64,000 nt of DNA from Pictodentalium vernedei (GCA_031216915.1 CM062296.1:58588584-58652583); one strand, 5' to 3'. Counted from the stretch's first letter, positions 1-11,591 are shown. The notes: generated by a model from the sequence alone, not told the origin. Numbers and translations: made by a program.

Positions 1-149
1 ACAAAACCATATCATGTGACCCCTCGTTGGAACGAGCTCGTCGAGATCGTTCCAAGGAGGGGTCACATGATATGGTTTTGATGATTTTTTTTGAAAAAAA
101 ATTGAATAATAATAAATTTTGATATCGTCTGCGTTGGGTAAAGGGTTAA
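1..149. mobile_element. piggyBac-type MITE, family A, copy 1 (left end cut by window)
   Basis: The window opens inside a family A element. Two arms beginning ACAAAACCATATCATGTGAC pair around a GAGCTCG-rich centre at about 1-80. The right end reads GTTGGGTAAAGGG followed by TTAA at 146-149. Six further family A copies show the full structure of about 245 bp with TTAA at both ends, which is the target site used by piggyBac elements. There is no coding capacity. Confidence 0.8.
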
Positions 150-995
150 AAGCACTTGGAAATGGCCACACACAGTTGGCTAAAATGACTACTGCAGTAT
201 CTTTCCGCAGTTTGCCGTTTGTCGACTTTAGTCGCCTGTCGCGCCAAAAGAGTTAATGGCTGATTATCTGTGAAACAGTTGCTACTACGAAGCTTTGTCA
301 CAAAAAGCTGAGTTTTTTTATTACTTTTAACCTACTTAGCTCTCAGATCTGTCTGTTGTCTTGGTTTACTAAATATTCCAAAAGGAATGTGGGCTATTTG
401 TGGCAAAGCCAGTTAGAAGCAACGACTTCACAGATAATCCATATTGAAGAATATCTATTAGTAGGACACCTACCAACACTAACTAAAGATCCACTTTAGC
501 ACTTTGTTTAGCGAATGTGTTTTTACATTAAGTGATAAGGTTGTTTTTATTCCTCACAGCCCCTGCCCACTTGGTCAATGGAAAGAGGCGACTATCCCGA
601 CCCTGTGACATCCCTGACTGTCTTATAGATTTTCTACACAGTTGCAGAATTGCCGAACAAAGATATTTGGTTGTGAATCGTGAAGGATTCAGCCGCACGT
701 TTTACCGGAATGCTCCTTTACATCACGGGTAACATTTCGTCATTCACCATCACAACCGGAGTCTACCAAACACAAGATGTGGTTCAAGCTTTGTGGATAA
801 ATTAATATCCAACATATTTCAACACAGCACGATGACACTTATTCGATCTCTGTTGTAAAATTCCGATTCCTGTGTCCGAAAATTGATTTATTATGTCAGA
901 ACATGGACCAATACTGTAAAACGTTTACAATTGTCTTTACTAGAAGACTGTCTTCTACTTATCAATATAACTAATATAACTGACTAAAATGAATC
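150..995. other. No gene assigned; one possible exon inside
   Basis: AT-rich sequence without a recognisable repeat or ORF, apart from the splice-bounded stretch listed at 560-728. Confidence 0.4.
560..728 (+). other. Candidate internal exon, unrecognised
   Basis: A pyrimidine-rich tract ends in CAG at 559, and an open frame runs from there to a GGGTAAC donor-like site near 728. The frame encodes about 56 residues, including a Cys-x4-Cys pair (RPCDIPDC), and reads through without a stop. The two splice-like signals in frame are what single it out. No family is recognised and no neighbouring exon was found. It may be chance in AT-rich DNA. Confidence 0.22.
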
Positions 996-1054
996 AGCAT
1001 TTTAAAAGATATGGCAATTTGCCAGTTGGCAAATTGCCACATCTTTCAAAATGC
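996..1054. repeat. Short hairpin, arms about 28 bp
   Basis: An AGCATTTTAAAAGATATGGC arm pairs with its near-perfect reverse complement across a 2-bp turn. A diverged single arm of the same sequence, with some flank, recurs near 59749-59795. This is therefore half of a dispersed element, not a one-off. Confidence 0.6.
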
Positions 1055-1564
1055 TAACGGTTCATTTCAATCCTTGTAAAGTTGTAATTAAAAATTGCAA
1101 TTCTCAAAAATGCAATTGTAAAGTTTTTATAGTATTGGGTCCTAATCTCGGTGAAGTTTAATTATTCGGTTGTTTTACATAGGGTCTTGGATATGAGGCA
1201 ACATACAGCCGGCATTGCAAACTGATAATAAAATTTATTTATTATTCGAATGGACTTGCATCGAGTTCACTGTGGTTTGGCATTAGAAGAAAAAACTATT
1301 CTGAGCCATTTTCAAAGTTTTTTTGCAAAAGCTTGCTTTTCTGAAATCTATCTGTCGTTTTATTTTTATCGCACTGTGTTCAAGATTTTATGAAAAAATA
1401 TTTTGGTCGAAAAACCTTGCGCGATATTCCGTTTACATATCAGTGTGGCCTTAGAGCGGATACGTGTATCGTCAAAGATAATCGCTATCTCTTGATACAT
1501 CTGTGTTGCAACTGGGCCTGTAATGTAGAAAACGGGACTTCACGAAAACAAAACAATATGCAAT
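1055..1564. other. No feature recognised
   Basis: AT-rich sequence. The 71-codon ORF in it has no recognisable domain and no second copy in the window. Confidence 0.35.
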
Positions 1565-2350
1565 TTTATTTAATGCTCAGGCATCAATTCACGCTGAAAA
1601 ATTAAGTCATATTCCCCTGTCGGTCGGCAAAACGAAATATCAAAATGATATTTAGAAATCGATATTTCATCGTAGGTTCGGATGACGAATCACATGTACT
1701 TTAAACGAGTCAGCACATCAGTAATGAATTCCAGAGTCCCAAATACAAACGAATTCGAATAATTGATAGTGACAGTGACTAAATCAATTCATTAAATCAG
1801 CGGTTTCAAAGTTTGACTTTCTCATTCACCTTCCAGCGAAAAGCCGAAATCACTTTCAAATTTCTTCAGTTCAACTTCACACGTCTTCAGTGCATTGAGT
1901 TCCAAAAAAATAAAATGACGTGTCTTGTTATTGAAAATACGAAAGTGGTGTTTTTTGTTATTGTTCTATTTCTTCGAAACACATTGCGATTATTTCAATT
2001 CGCCAGCCTTGGTAAATCGTAAAGTTAGGGGAGAAATAAGACGGGACTACTTTTTGTGCGGATATTCACACATTCCAATGGTTGGAGTTTGGTTGTTGTA
2101 ATTTTTGTATGGACGCCGGTTCGGCACATAAATTTTGCGCCTTAATGGCAAATAAAGGCCACAAATTGGAGAGTTTGTAGTCGTAGAGCATTAAATAAAA
2201 AGAAAATTCACGAAAATTTTTGTTCGTGGCTACAAGAAATATGAGGATCTTCACTCGCAACTGCGTCGCTCGTGAAGATCCTCATATTTCTTTGTAGCCA
2301 CTCACGAGATATTTTCGGTATTCATCAAATTTTCGTGAATATCCTCTATA
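1565..2350 (+). mobile_element. Family F repeat, copy 1, with terminal palindrome
   Basis: This matches 10305-11108 almost base for base, apart from a deletion of about 22 bp in the left palindrome arm here. The body (1565-2205) begins TTTATTTAATGCTC, and the same 13-14 bases return inverted near 2188-2201. The body is followed by a palindrome (2206-2340) with arms built on GTGGCTACAAGAAATATGAG. Homology between the two copies stops about 10 bp past the palindrome, so the palindrome forms the right end of the unit. ORFs in it are not conserved as proteins. The transposon class is unknown. Confidence 0.8.
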
Positions 2351-2701
2351 GATTTTTTCCGCTTTCTGAAAGTCTTCGCTTCAAAAATATCGATAACCAG
2401 TACAAAATATATTTCGCCCACTGTGATATTGGAAGGTGGGAAATAACAAAGAAATATTTTCAGTGTCTGATTGTCACGATAGATATGTGTGTTCGTTGGC
2501 TGAGTTTTAACGAGACTCTCAGCAACCACGAGATCTCAGACAAACATTTCTCCAGAAGTGACGCGCATTACGCAATAATATTATATCGATATCACTGTGC
2601 GTTTCGGTGGTCGTTTGTGTTTAGTAACAACAACGCAACAGATTACACAAAATAAATATTTCCTGTTTTTAGTAAGATTCAGAATTATTCCACACGTGAC
2701 T

Positions 2702-2946
2702 TTAACACTTTACCTAACGAATCGCCCTCATCCGCCCGCGTAATGTGCAAATTGATCAGTTGAAGAAATTAAATTTTTCAAAATATTTCAACAAAATCAT
2801 ATCATGTAACCCCTCATTGGAACGGGATCATTTAGCTCGTTCCAATGAGGGGTCACATGATATGGTTTTGTGGGAATTTTTCTGAAAAATTTTTAAAAAC
2901 TTGAAATAATAAATTTTGATATCGTCTGCGGTGGGTGAAGGGTTAA
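2702..2946. mobile_element. piggyBac-type MITE, family A, copy 2
   Basis: TTAA at 2702-2705 and 2943-2946 flanks ACACTTTACCTAACG at the left and a GTGGGTGAAGGG right end. The central palindrome lies at about 2791-2870. It abuts the D element that carries the minisatellite. Confidence 0.85.
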
Positions 2947-2956
2947 GGACATATAC

Positions 2957-3872
2957 TGTCCAGTCGCCGTGGTTTGCTCGTAATTCACGCGTAGCTAGTG
3001 GTGTCCACGCATGTAATCCACGCGTAGGTAGTAGTGTCCAAGCATTGGATCCACGCGTAGGTAGTGGTGTCCACGCATATAATCCACGCGTAGGTTGTGG
3101 TGACCACGCATGTAATCCACGCGTAGGTAGTGGTGTCCACGCATGTAATCCACGCGTAGGTAGTGGTGTCCACGCATGTAATCTACGCGTAGGTAGTGTT
3201 GTCCACGCATGTAATCCACGCGTAGGTAGTGGCATCCACGCATATAATCCACGCATAGGTAGTGATGTCCACGCAGGTAATCCGCGCGTAAGTAGTGGTG
3301 TCCGCGCAGGTAGTGGTGTCCACGCATGTAATCCATGCGAATGTAGTGGTGGCCACGCATGTAATTCACGCGGAGGTAGTGGTGTGCATGCAGTAACCCA
3401 CGCGTAGGTAGTGGTGTCTACGCATGTAATCCACGCGTAGGTAGTGGTGTCCACTCATATAATCCACGCGTAGGTAGTAGTGTCCATGCATGCAAACCAC
3501 GCGTCGGTAGTGGTATCCACGCATGTAATCCACGCGTATATAGTGGTGTCCACGCATGTAATCCACACGTAGGTAGTGGTGTCCACGCATGTAATCCACG
3601 CGTAGGTAGAGGTGCCCACGCATGTAATCCACGCGGAGGTAGTTGTGTCCATGCATGTAATCCACGCGTAGGTAGTTGTGTCCACGCATGTTTACCAGCT
3701 GAGAAAAATCGTCAGCAGCAAAATGTTAATTTACGTTGCACCGGGTTAATTTAATTTAATTAAAATTTTGGCGACTTTCCCTATAAATAGTGTTTCGAAT
3801 CTAATATTATTGCGTCGGTAGAAATATTGCACTCTGGTGGAAAATGACCAGTCCACGGCAGCTGTGCTGTAC
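2957..3872. mobile_element. Family D MITE, copy 1, enlarged by an internal minisatellite
   Basis: The left end (CAGTCGCCGTGG), the central pairing block GTTAATTTA...TTAATTAAAATTTT and the right end (CCAGTCCACGGCAGCTG) match other D copies at 25999-26255 and 46479-46722. In those copies the segment between left end and centre is about 60 bp. Here it is about 760 bp, because a short segment of D has expanded into tandem repeats. Confidence 0.75.
2986..3692. repeat. 33-bp minisatellite, about 21 units
   Basis: The units contain CACGCGTAGGTAGTGGTGTC followed by CACGCATGTAATC, repeated about 21 times with scattered substitutions and a shortened unit near 3300-3320. Because 33 is divisible by three and the unit has no stop in several frames, both strands carry long meaningless ORFs with 11-residue periodicity. 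The unit resembles the GTAATCCACG...GATGTCC segment found once in unexpanded D elements such as 55499-55570. Confidence 0.95.
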
Positions 3873-5026
3873 ATTTTCGTTTGAGCCAATTGTTTTCTCT
3901 AGATAAAAACGTACTGGAAATCATACATTTGATGCCATACACTTCAAACATACATTATGTTCCTGATAAAGAGTTAACTTTTTTCTGACCTCAGTCTTCT
4001 TTGGGCAGCTGGATAGTGGGTTAAAAACGAAATCTCAATCTATAGCAGAAATTTGTTGGCTCACGAGCAATGGATTCTGGTATGTAAAAGCACATTTATT
4101 TGTTTTTCCGCCTGGAAATATGAGTACAACTTTTTCAAAAGTCTCTGAAAATGTTTCTGGCATTGGTCCGACTTGATTGCGAACATGAATTGGGTTCATT
4201 TGGAAAGCATTCTTCCTGAGAGAAAGGAAGTCGGACCATTGCAAAATCCTTTGAAAGTTCACATTTTTGAAACACCACTCTTCCTGTGGAGATCAGTGCA
4301 AGTGTTGAGCTAAACCTGAAGCAAAAACTTTAACGGAACTTTCGTTAACGTAAATGTACAACACGTTTGGCGTTATTTCATTTCTGTTTGGAAAAAACGG
4401 GAAAATGCAAACATTACAGAAAATTGAAGGCTTTTTAGTTTCTTTCTGGTGGTACACAATTCATCGGCAGCCCAAAACTCAAAGCATATAACAGAAAGTT
4501 TACCCATTAAATTTTGAATACAGCTGTGTGAAGAAATATGAGCTTTTCTGTTCAGGGAGAGACGATTACAAAAAAGTTCCTGCTTGAATTCAGTAAAACA
4601 AATGATGTTTTCAGACAATACTATTCCTTTAGCAGCCAAAGCGGATATTGAGTTAATCCAAACAGAAAAAAAACATTTTACAGCAAATTCGTTAATAGTT
4701 AATTTTCACCACAGAATGGCAAACTCGGGTTAAAATTTCAAAAATTTTGGAATGACAGTTTTTTCGAGATATATAAGGGAACAATATTAGATGGATAAAA
4801 AAAATTAGAAAAGAAACTAAAGAGAAAATAAAAAAAAAGTAAATTAAAAAAAAATCATTTGGAGCAAGTATGATTGTTTTACATCAAATAGAAGCAAACC
4901 AAAAACGTAGCCTGATATGACCTTCATGAAAAGATTTTCCGTTACACTTCGTTGGGGAGTGCCTCCAGACACTTCCTGGTGGCTTTGATAGAGAATTTTT
5001 CTAATTAAATTATATGACAATATAGA
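3873..5026. other. No gene or repeat recognised
   Basis: AT-rich. Two minus-strand ORFs (4035-4262 and 4373-4639) have no recognisable domain and no splice context that could be judged. Confidence 0.35.
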
Positions 5027-5720
5027 ATATACCCATTGTAGCTTGATGTATCAAATGTTCACCACGAGTGGTGAAGTGATGTTAACCGCGAGCCTTTGGC
5101 GCGCGGTTAACACCCATCACCACGAGTGGGTGAACATTTGGTACACCAATCTGCATTGGGTATATTTTATTTATACCATCAGATTATTAAGAGTCACTTT
5201 TTATTTTTTCTCGATTTTACTGAACAGTAGACGTACATATGTCCGAATCTGTTTTGTTTACATGCGCGTTGGCGGGCGATACTTCCGTTGTCAGTTTTAT
5301 CGCGGAAACGAAAAGGAAAAAGAAACGGAGCCTTTTTAATTTTAATAACATAATAACATGCTATTTCGAGTTATGGATGCTTTATTAACACGAGGCAATC
5401 AATGCATGTTTGTTAATTTTTGGCATCTTATGAGATGAACCCATTTAAAAACGTAATAAATAATTGCCACTTTCATTTCACTCTTCGCGATAAATTTTGG
5501 AGAAGTTTGAATTCAGGTCGACTTCACAAAAGTTCAACTCGGATGTAGTTCTGCTGTAGGTGTGAAATTTAACTACTGAAATCCCATTGTCGGCGTGTTC
5601 ACCACGGTTGGTGTGAAAAGCTAAAATTTATGTCATAAGCGTTTTATGTATAGTAGAATAGGTTATCATCGTACAAAACAGTTGTTTGTTACTTAGGTAC
5701 AAATTATTGTAGAGTATATG
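5027..5720 (+). mobile_element. Family H locus, copy 1, with terminal 139-bp palindrome
   Basis: 5027-5165 is a palindrome whose arms contain ATACCCATTGTAGCTTG and CAAATGTTCACCAC, with a GC-rich apex around GCGAGCCTTTGGCG. The body to about 5720 is found inverted at 35720-38225, where a 1.8-kb insertion interrupts it. Homology to the second copy stops at the outer edge of the palindrome. Confidence 0.8.
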
Positions 5721-5987
5721 GGAGCTCTATATTGTGAATACTCTAACCAAACAATATTATTTATACACTAATCACATGAGCCCATTTTGTTTCTTACCAA
5801 AATAAAATTTAGCTCTACACAAATGTCAAACTGCAGCAAGATTTTGGGTGTCTGTTTCTTGTTAATGATTGCCTTGTTCCCTTCATTTTTCAACTCCTTG
5901 CATACTGCTCTGGTGGATATTCCTGCTCAAGGAAGGATTTCTTTTGTCACTGAAATGAGTATCATTTGGATACAATTAATCAACACT

Positions 5988-6021
5988 CCCCCACCCCCCT
6001 CCCCACCCCCCCCCCCCACCC
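5988..6021. repeat. C-rich simple repeat
   Basis: Imperfect run of C with interspersed A and T. Confidence 0.9.
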
Positions 6022-6228
6022 GTGAACTGAATGGATTTCTGACTTCTGAAAAAATGATTCCATGCGTTGAATTAAAATGATTTTCCCACCAAACCTAGTC
6101 ATGGCACCTCCATGACAAGATTTGTTGGAAATATCTTAAAAATACTCGGCGGGTTAAGAATTAAGGATAGAATATGAAGTTACATGAACGTCCTAGGACA
6201 AATTTGTTCACATTCTCTCGTGACTGGA

Positions 6229-6500
6229 TTAATAATTTATTTATTCATTTATTGGGGTTTAACGACACTCCGGCAGCCAGTGTAAAATCGTGTCAGACAG
6301 TTTTACAGGCGGAGGCAGCCGGAGTTTATAGAGAGAACTACCGTGCAACGGCGAGCAACCGCCAGAGACAGTACCCAACGTACTAACTCTGCACAACCAG
6401 GGTTAGCATTGGTTGAATACAAGTGCACCATCAACGTGCCGAACGCCTTAGCACACAGCGCCACCGTGCCCCCACAAGGGCAATCAGGAGCATGGTAGAG
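6229..6500 (-). mobile_element. SINE, minus strand, 5'-truncated
   Basis: The tail appears as TTTATTTATTCATTTATTGG at the left, followed by the body shared with the SINE at 7049 (GTTAGCATTGGTTGAATAC, then GCCACCGTGCCCCCAC). It lacks the tRNA-like head. Confidence 0.75.
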
Positions 6501-6611
6501 CTGTGTACTAATGCTTTGTGCATGCAGCCTCCAGTTGCATGCATTCAGATTTGGCGCAGAACACAATTCATTCAGTGGCAACCACTAGAAGAATGGGACA
6601 GCTCGCGGCAT

Positions 6612-6860
6612 TTAATCCTTTACCCAACGAATCGCCCGCATCAACCCGCGTAATATGCAAATTTAGCAGCTGAAAAAATATTATTTTTCACAAAATTTCA
6701 ACAAAACCATATCATGTGACCCCTCTTTGGAACGAGCTCGTTGAGCTCGATCCAAAGAGGGGTCACATGATATGGTTTTGTTGAAATTGTTTGAAAAAAT
6801 TTAAAAAATGATATTTAAAATAATAAATTTTGAAATAGTCTGCGTTGGGTAAAGGGTTAA
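6612..6860. mobile_element. piggyBac-type MITE, family A, copy 3
   Basis: TTAA at 6612 and at 6857-6860. The ends TCCTTTACCCAACG and CGTTGGGTAAAGGG pair, and the central palindrome of about 80 bp lies at 6701-6780. This is a complete copy of 249 bp including both TTAA sites. Confidence 0.9.
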
Positions 6861-7048
6861 ATCCTGGATAAACTCGGGTCAATAATTACCAGATCTTATA
6901 TGTTTACGCATAAATCGAGCTAGACGAAAAAATCTGAAATTTGGTAAACAGATATCAGATATCGTTTAAAAAGTAATAATCTTGTAAAATAATCACTCAT
7001 ACACAGCTCTATTCTCTTGTATTGTAACATTGATTATTGTCGAGACTG

Positions 7049-7395
7049 GGACGGGGTGGCTCAGTAGGTAGAGGTGCAGGCTGCAAGGCGAGAGGTCCTC
7101 GGTTCGAATACCACCTGCGGCAACAGCGTTGTGTCCTTGGGCAAGACACATCACCCCCATTGCCCATGTGGGGGCACGGCGACTCTGTGCACTAATCTGT
7201 ACTGCACGTCGATGGTGTACCTGTCTTCTACCAATGCTAACCCTGCATGTGTTGAGTTAGTATGTTGGGGAGCTGACAGTTGATCGCCGTTGCTCGGTGG
7301 TTCTCTCCTGGTATACCGGCTTCTTCCACCCGTAAAACTGTCGTGGTCATGATTGGCCATTGTGCAGAAATATGCGACCTTAAAAACACCAATAA
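7049..7395 (+). mobile_element. Full-length tRNA-derived SINE with 13-bp target-site duplication
   Basis: The head has a pol III A box (TGGCTCAGTAGG) and B box (GGTTCGAATACC). The body carries GTGTCCTTGGGCAAGACAC, a core found in SINEs of many marine animals. The short A-rich end is AAAACACCAATAA. The identical 13 bp ATTGTCGAGACTG flank it at 7036-7048 and 7396-7408, showing target-primed insertion. Confidence 0.92.
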
Positions 7396-7408
7396 ATTGT
7401 CGAGACTG

Positions 7409-8464
7409 TAGTTTAGAATCTTTACTCTGTTACTCTCACTTAATAGGATGTGATACACGCCGGAAGTCTCGCTTCATTCCATAGACAATATGATGATTCT
7501 TGCATTATCCTGCCATCATCACGCGAGAGAGGTTTATCTGACGAATGCTTTGTTAGCTGTGTCATGACCTATGATGCATTAAGATTATTTAATCATTTTA
7601 AAAATGTTCTAGTTCACGCTGAGTCTTATCCTCTATTACATTCATGTTCCAGTACGAACACCATTTGCGTCAATCACATATGGAAATCGCTACATTAATA
7701 TAAAAAATAGAGTTTTGATTAAACGAAGGTTGAGTAATCAAAACTAAAACATTTCTGCGTCAACAAATCATTCTTCACAACCCATATTTGACTGTCATAG
7801 CAACAATAAGCCTACTAAAACTGCAGTTGTATTCAACAAAAGCTATCAACCCTTCTTAGGGACGCCGAAAACACTTCAGGGCAGAAGGGTCATACCCCAA
7901 GAAAAGATAATTTAATCGCACTAGCAGTCCCGCCATGACACGCGGAAGCATGCATGTCTGGAAGGCCGAAGACCCGAGATGGGAAGTTTGGGAGGAGGTT
8001 TCCCCCTCGCATAGGGAAGGGGACACCTCCCGAACTCCTCAACTTCCTCATTGAATTTCCAAAGCTCCCAGAACGGATTTGTATTTCAGCTTAACTCCAA
8101 GAATAAATCATTTAAAAAATGAGTGACGAATATGGGAAGGACACTGTCCCTACCCCTCTCGCCGCCGTGATCTGAATGCAGGGAGGGCAGCTTCCCCCTG
8201 TACCCCGTGCTGCAGGCGTCTCGCCCCATTCTCACTTTCTCCTTGCAACACACTCACTTTTTTCAAATACGAGGCTACACCTATGTCCATGTTTTAATTA
8301 TTATGGAATATATAACAAAGTAAACGCTCCTTATTCTGATGTACGTCCTACGTGTATATCGCAAAATAAACCAATAAATCAAAATCAACGAATGTTCAGT
8401 TTTACATAGACTCAGCTGAATAAGAAGCCGATTAAAAAATAAAGAAACAAATCATTGATTATTT

Positions 8465-8467
<3 letters not shown>
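7409..8467. other. No gene recognised
   Basis: Contains no assignable ORF. 8047-8069 is identical (inverted) to 12878-12900; see findings. Confidence 0.35.

Positions 8468-8526
<59 letters not shown>
8468..8526. repeat. (CT)n microsatellite
   Basis: An uninterrupted run of CT for about 59 bp. Confidence 0.98.
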
Positions 8527-8529
<3 letters not shown>

Positions 8530-8645
8530 GATCCTGGATACTGAAGATTGGTGGGGGACGCCACATTTCAATCGCGGATCATGATTCGAAGCATCGGTAG
8601 GCGCGAGTAGTGGTTTGTGGGTGGCGAGTATGACGGGGGTGGGTG

Positions 8646-9101
8646 CACACTAAAAACTAAAGTGTTAAAACTGACACTTTCAAGGTGTTAAACCCATTCT
8701 AACTCTTAGGGTTTGATTTTAACACTCAAAGTGCAATGCTTTAAGCACTTAGACATTACAATCGTCAGACATCTGAAACTTGAATGGATGGCACTTCCCA
8801 TGTGTCTAGCATTGGTGGTTCTTCTAGATTAGTCCATAATTTGATTTGCGCTTGGTGGGTACATAATTAAAAGGACACAGCGCAGATGACGCGGATCAGG
8901 CTCGAGTGTTCGAGCCTGATCCGCGTCATCTGCGTTGTTTCCTTTTAAGTGTCGCGACATTACACTTGTCAAGTGGTATTATTGTAACACCTGTCAAGTT
9001 CTGGGATATCTACACTTGAACAAAGTGCTAGTTCAGCACTTAGAAAGTGTTAAATACAGCACTTCAAGTGTAGTTTTTAACACTTTAGTTTTTAGCGTGT
9101 G
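8646..9101. mobile_element. MITE with long inverted ends and central palindrome (class unclear)
   Basis: The left end CACACTAAAAACTAAAGTG is repeated inverted at the right end (ending TTTTTAGCGTGTG), with related AAGTGTTAAA motifs inward on both sides. A second, inner palindrome at about 8885-8931 has arms GACGCGGATCAGGCTCGA. No convincing target duplication was seen. Confidence 0.65.
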
Positions 9102-9301
9102 TCCCACTTTCTTCGGCTCGGAAGATAACTAATGCAGGTTTACAAAATAGAATCTAACGCCTACCCCTAATTAATTTGATACCTTAAGCGGGTGTTGTAA
9201 GTGACTGTGTCCCTTTTCTGAGTCTGAAGGTTACGGGCTGAACGACTTCTATTTATATCGTTTAGCCCACGGTGTACTTTCTCAACAAACTAAATAAATA
9301 G

Positions 9302-9451
9302 AGAGTATTCGCTTGACTGGACTGGTTACGTGAAATACTTCATGAGGGGTGAGAGACGTTGTACAAACACGAGTGCGCGAATGCACACGAGTGTTTTACA
9401 ATATAGTCCCTCGTCTCGAATGAATTACCAGTCCAGTCAAGCGATTTCTCT
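9302..9451. repeat. Inverted repeat, outer arms about 24 bp
   Basis: CGCTTGACTGGACTGGT pairs with ACCAGTCCAGTCAAGCG. A weaker inner inverted stretch surrounds CGAGTGCGCGAATG. Confidence 0.7.
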
Positions 9452-9489
9452 GTTTATTATACTTTCATTATTAACGATAATCATTTTAT

Positions 9490-9725
9490 TTAATCCTTTA
9501 CCTAACGTAACGGCCAGCACTATTCTCAAAAATAGCCAATTACTTTTAATTATTTTTTCATTCGTTGTCTCTAAAACATAGGTTTCGACCCCTCATTGGA
9601 ACGCGCTCGTCGAGCTCGTTCCAATGAGGGGGTCAAAACCTATGTTTTTTAGTCAAAAAATGAAAATAATAGCTATTCAAGAATTTTTTTGGCAAATGTC
9701 GTCTGCTTTTCATATTAGGTAAAGT
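9490..9725. mobile_element. piggyBac-type MITE, family B, copy 1
   Basis: The left end is TTAATCCTTTACCTAACG. The central palindrome has arms ACATAGGTTTCGACCCC and the right end is ATTAGGTAAAG, which runs straight into the SINE head. Family B shares the termini and the GGAACGAGCTCG centre of family A but differs in the body. Confidence 0.82.
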
Positions 9726-9726
9726 G

Positions 9727-10070
9727 TGGGGCGTGGTGGCTCAGTAGGTAGAGGCGCAGGCTGCAAGCCGAGAGGTCCTCGGTTCAAATCCCACCTGCGG
9801 CAACTGCGTTGTGTCCTTGGGCAAGACACATCACCCCCATTACCCATGTGTGGACACGGTGATGTCGTGTACTAAGGCGTACTGCACGTCGATGGTGCAC
9901 TTGTCTTTAGCCAATGCTAACCCTGCTTGTGTGGAGTTAGTATGTTGGGGAGCTGACAGTTGCTCGTCGCTGCTCGGTGTTTCTCTCCGGGTACTCCGGC
10001 TTCCTCCACCCGTAAAACTGTCACAGTCATGATTAGCAATTGTGCTGAAATATGTGACCTTAAACCCCAC

Positions 10071-10117
<47 letters not shown>

Positions 10118-10146
10118 ATATAAATAAATAAATAAATAAATAAATA
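9727..10146 (+). mobile_element. tRNA-derived SINE with long (AAAT)n tail
   Basis: A box TGGCTCAGTAGG, B box GGTTCAAATCCC (one mismatch to consensus), and the GTGTCCTTGGGCAAGACAC core. The tail runs from 10072 to about 10146 and is mostly AAAT units. It has inserted at the right edge of B copy 1. Confidence 0.9.
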
Positions 10147-10156
10147 CAAAAATAAG

Positions 10157-10298
10157 TCCCCATTACATCCACGGCAAAGCGTCTTCGTTTGCGCGCACGG
10201 ATACATTACACAATTGTTGATTGCACAATTAACTTGTGAAGTTATCGTTTATAATCAAACCCGGAAATCCCAGTAAATCACACTTTGGAAAGTAATAA
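10157..10298 (-). repeat. Family G repeat, copy 1
   Basis: The reverse complement of 17868-18020, sharing GTCCCCATTAC, CGTCTTCGTTTGCGCGCACG and the end CTTTGGAAAGTAATAAAA. Its class is unknown. It abuts family F copy 2. Confidence 0.75.
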
Positions 10299-10304
10299 AA
10301 TTGT

Positions 10305-11108
10305 TTATTTAATGCTCAGGCATCAATTCACGCTGAAAAATTAAGTCATATTCCCCTGTCGGTCGGCAAAACGAAATATCAAAATGATATTTAGAAATCG
10401 ATATTTCATCGTAGGTTCGGATGACGAATCACATGTACTTTAAACGAGTCAGCAAATCAGTAATGAATTCCAGAGTCCCAAATACAAACGAATTCGAATA
10501 ATTGATAGTGACAGTGACTAAATCAATTCATTAAATCAGCGGTTTCAAAGTTTGACTTTCTCATTCACCTTCCAGCGAAAAGCCGAAATCACTTTCAAAT
10601 TTCTTCAGTTCAACTTCACACGTCTTCAGTACATTGAGTTCAAAAAAAATAAAATGACGTGTCTTGTTATTGAAAATAAGAAAGTGGTGTTTTTTGTTAT
10701 TGTTCTATTTTTTCGAAACACATTGCGATTATTTCAATTCGCCAGCCTTGGTAAATCGTAAAGTTAGGGGAGAAATAAGACGGGACTACTTTTTGTGCGG
10801 ATATTCACACATTCCAATGGTTGGAGTTTGGTTGTTGTAATTTTTGTATGGACGCCGGTTCGGCACATAAATTTTGCGCCTTAATGGCAAATAAAGGCCA
10901 CAAATTGGAGAGTTTGTAGTCGTAGAGCATTAAATAAAAAGAAAATTCACGAAAATTTGATGAATACCGAAAATATCTCGTTCGTGGCTACAAGAAATAT
11001 GAGGATCTTCACGAGCGACTGCGTCGCTCGTGAAGATCCTCATATTTCTTTGTAGCCACTCACGAGATATTTTCGGCATTCATCAAATTTTCGTGAATAT
11101 CCTCTATA
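10305..11108 (+). mobile_element. Family F repeat, copy 2, with intact terminal palindrome
   Basis: Near-identical to 1565-2350. The palindrome here is complete at 10945-11098, with arms of about 70 bp and an apex CACGAGCGACTGCGTCGC. This shows that copy 1 lost part of its left arm. Confidence 0.85.
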
Positions 11109-11207
11109 TCCTACACAGTAAAGTAGAGAAAGAAATTAATATGTACGATTGTTTTATAAGTAACAGACGCGGCTTCTGTCAACATCTAGTACTTTACGTA
11201 TCTACAC

Positions 11208-11305
11208 AGTACAGTGTACAGGGACCGGTAACTTGACCACGGGTGGGCAATATTTCCATGGACGCAATAATATTAGATTTCAAACACTTATTATGTACTA
11301 TTCAA
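11208..11305. mobile_element. Family D fragment
   Basis: GTGGGCAATATTTCCATGG...GATTTCAAACACTTATTATG matches one end of D elements (for example 30850-30910). The palindromic centre is absent. Confidence 0.6.
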
Positions 11306-11591
11306 ACAAATGTAGGGGATATTCAAACTGATGTTGATATTTTCGGAAAATGATATTGGATACGCGTGATTGAATACTTCAATATGTTACCAAGTTTAGT
11401 GTGGATCATGAATGTCACCGGCCCACGAAAACTTCGTGTAGGTTTTTCGCACGAGCGCCGCGTTAATGTCTGTGGGGGACGTTTTGAAATTTTCATTTGT
11501 ACTGGATGGGCTTTTTCGGAGGTCTCATCGTTCTTTTCTTGGTATAAACTCGTTCGTCAATAGTTTCTGATCGAAACGTAACTTTTGAGGT

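Noticed and set aside
2206-2340. Parvovirus-type hairpin telomere
   Set aside because: Length is similar, but no viral coding sequence is nearby and the palindrome sequences differ between families.
2272-2655. 127-codon ORF as a gene
   Set aside because: Its start lies in the F palindrome and the second F copy does not conserve the frame beyond the shared repeat.
2828-3689. Long ORFs on both strands with 11-residue repeats
   Set aside because: They arise from the 33-bp minisatellite, whose unit length is a multiple of three and lacks stops; frames on both strands are open at once.
2986-3692. CRISPR-like array
   Set aside because: Units are contiguous 33-bp tandem repeats without unique spacers, in animal DNA.
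7049-7125. tRNA gene
   Set aside because: A and B boxes are present but the sequence continues into a SINE body and tail with target duplication; no tRNA cloverleaf was established.
10945-11098. Transcription terminator or structured RNA
   Set aside because: The palindrome is duplicated with a repeat body (family F) and is better explained as part of a mobile element.
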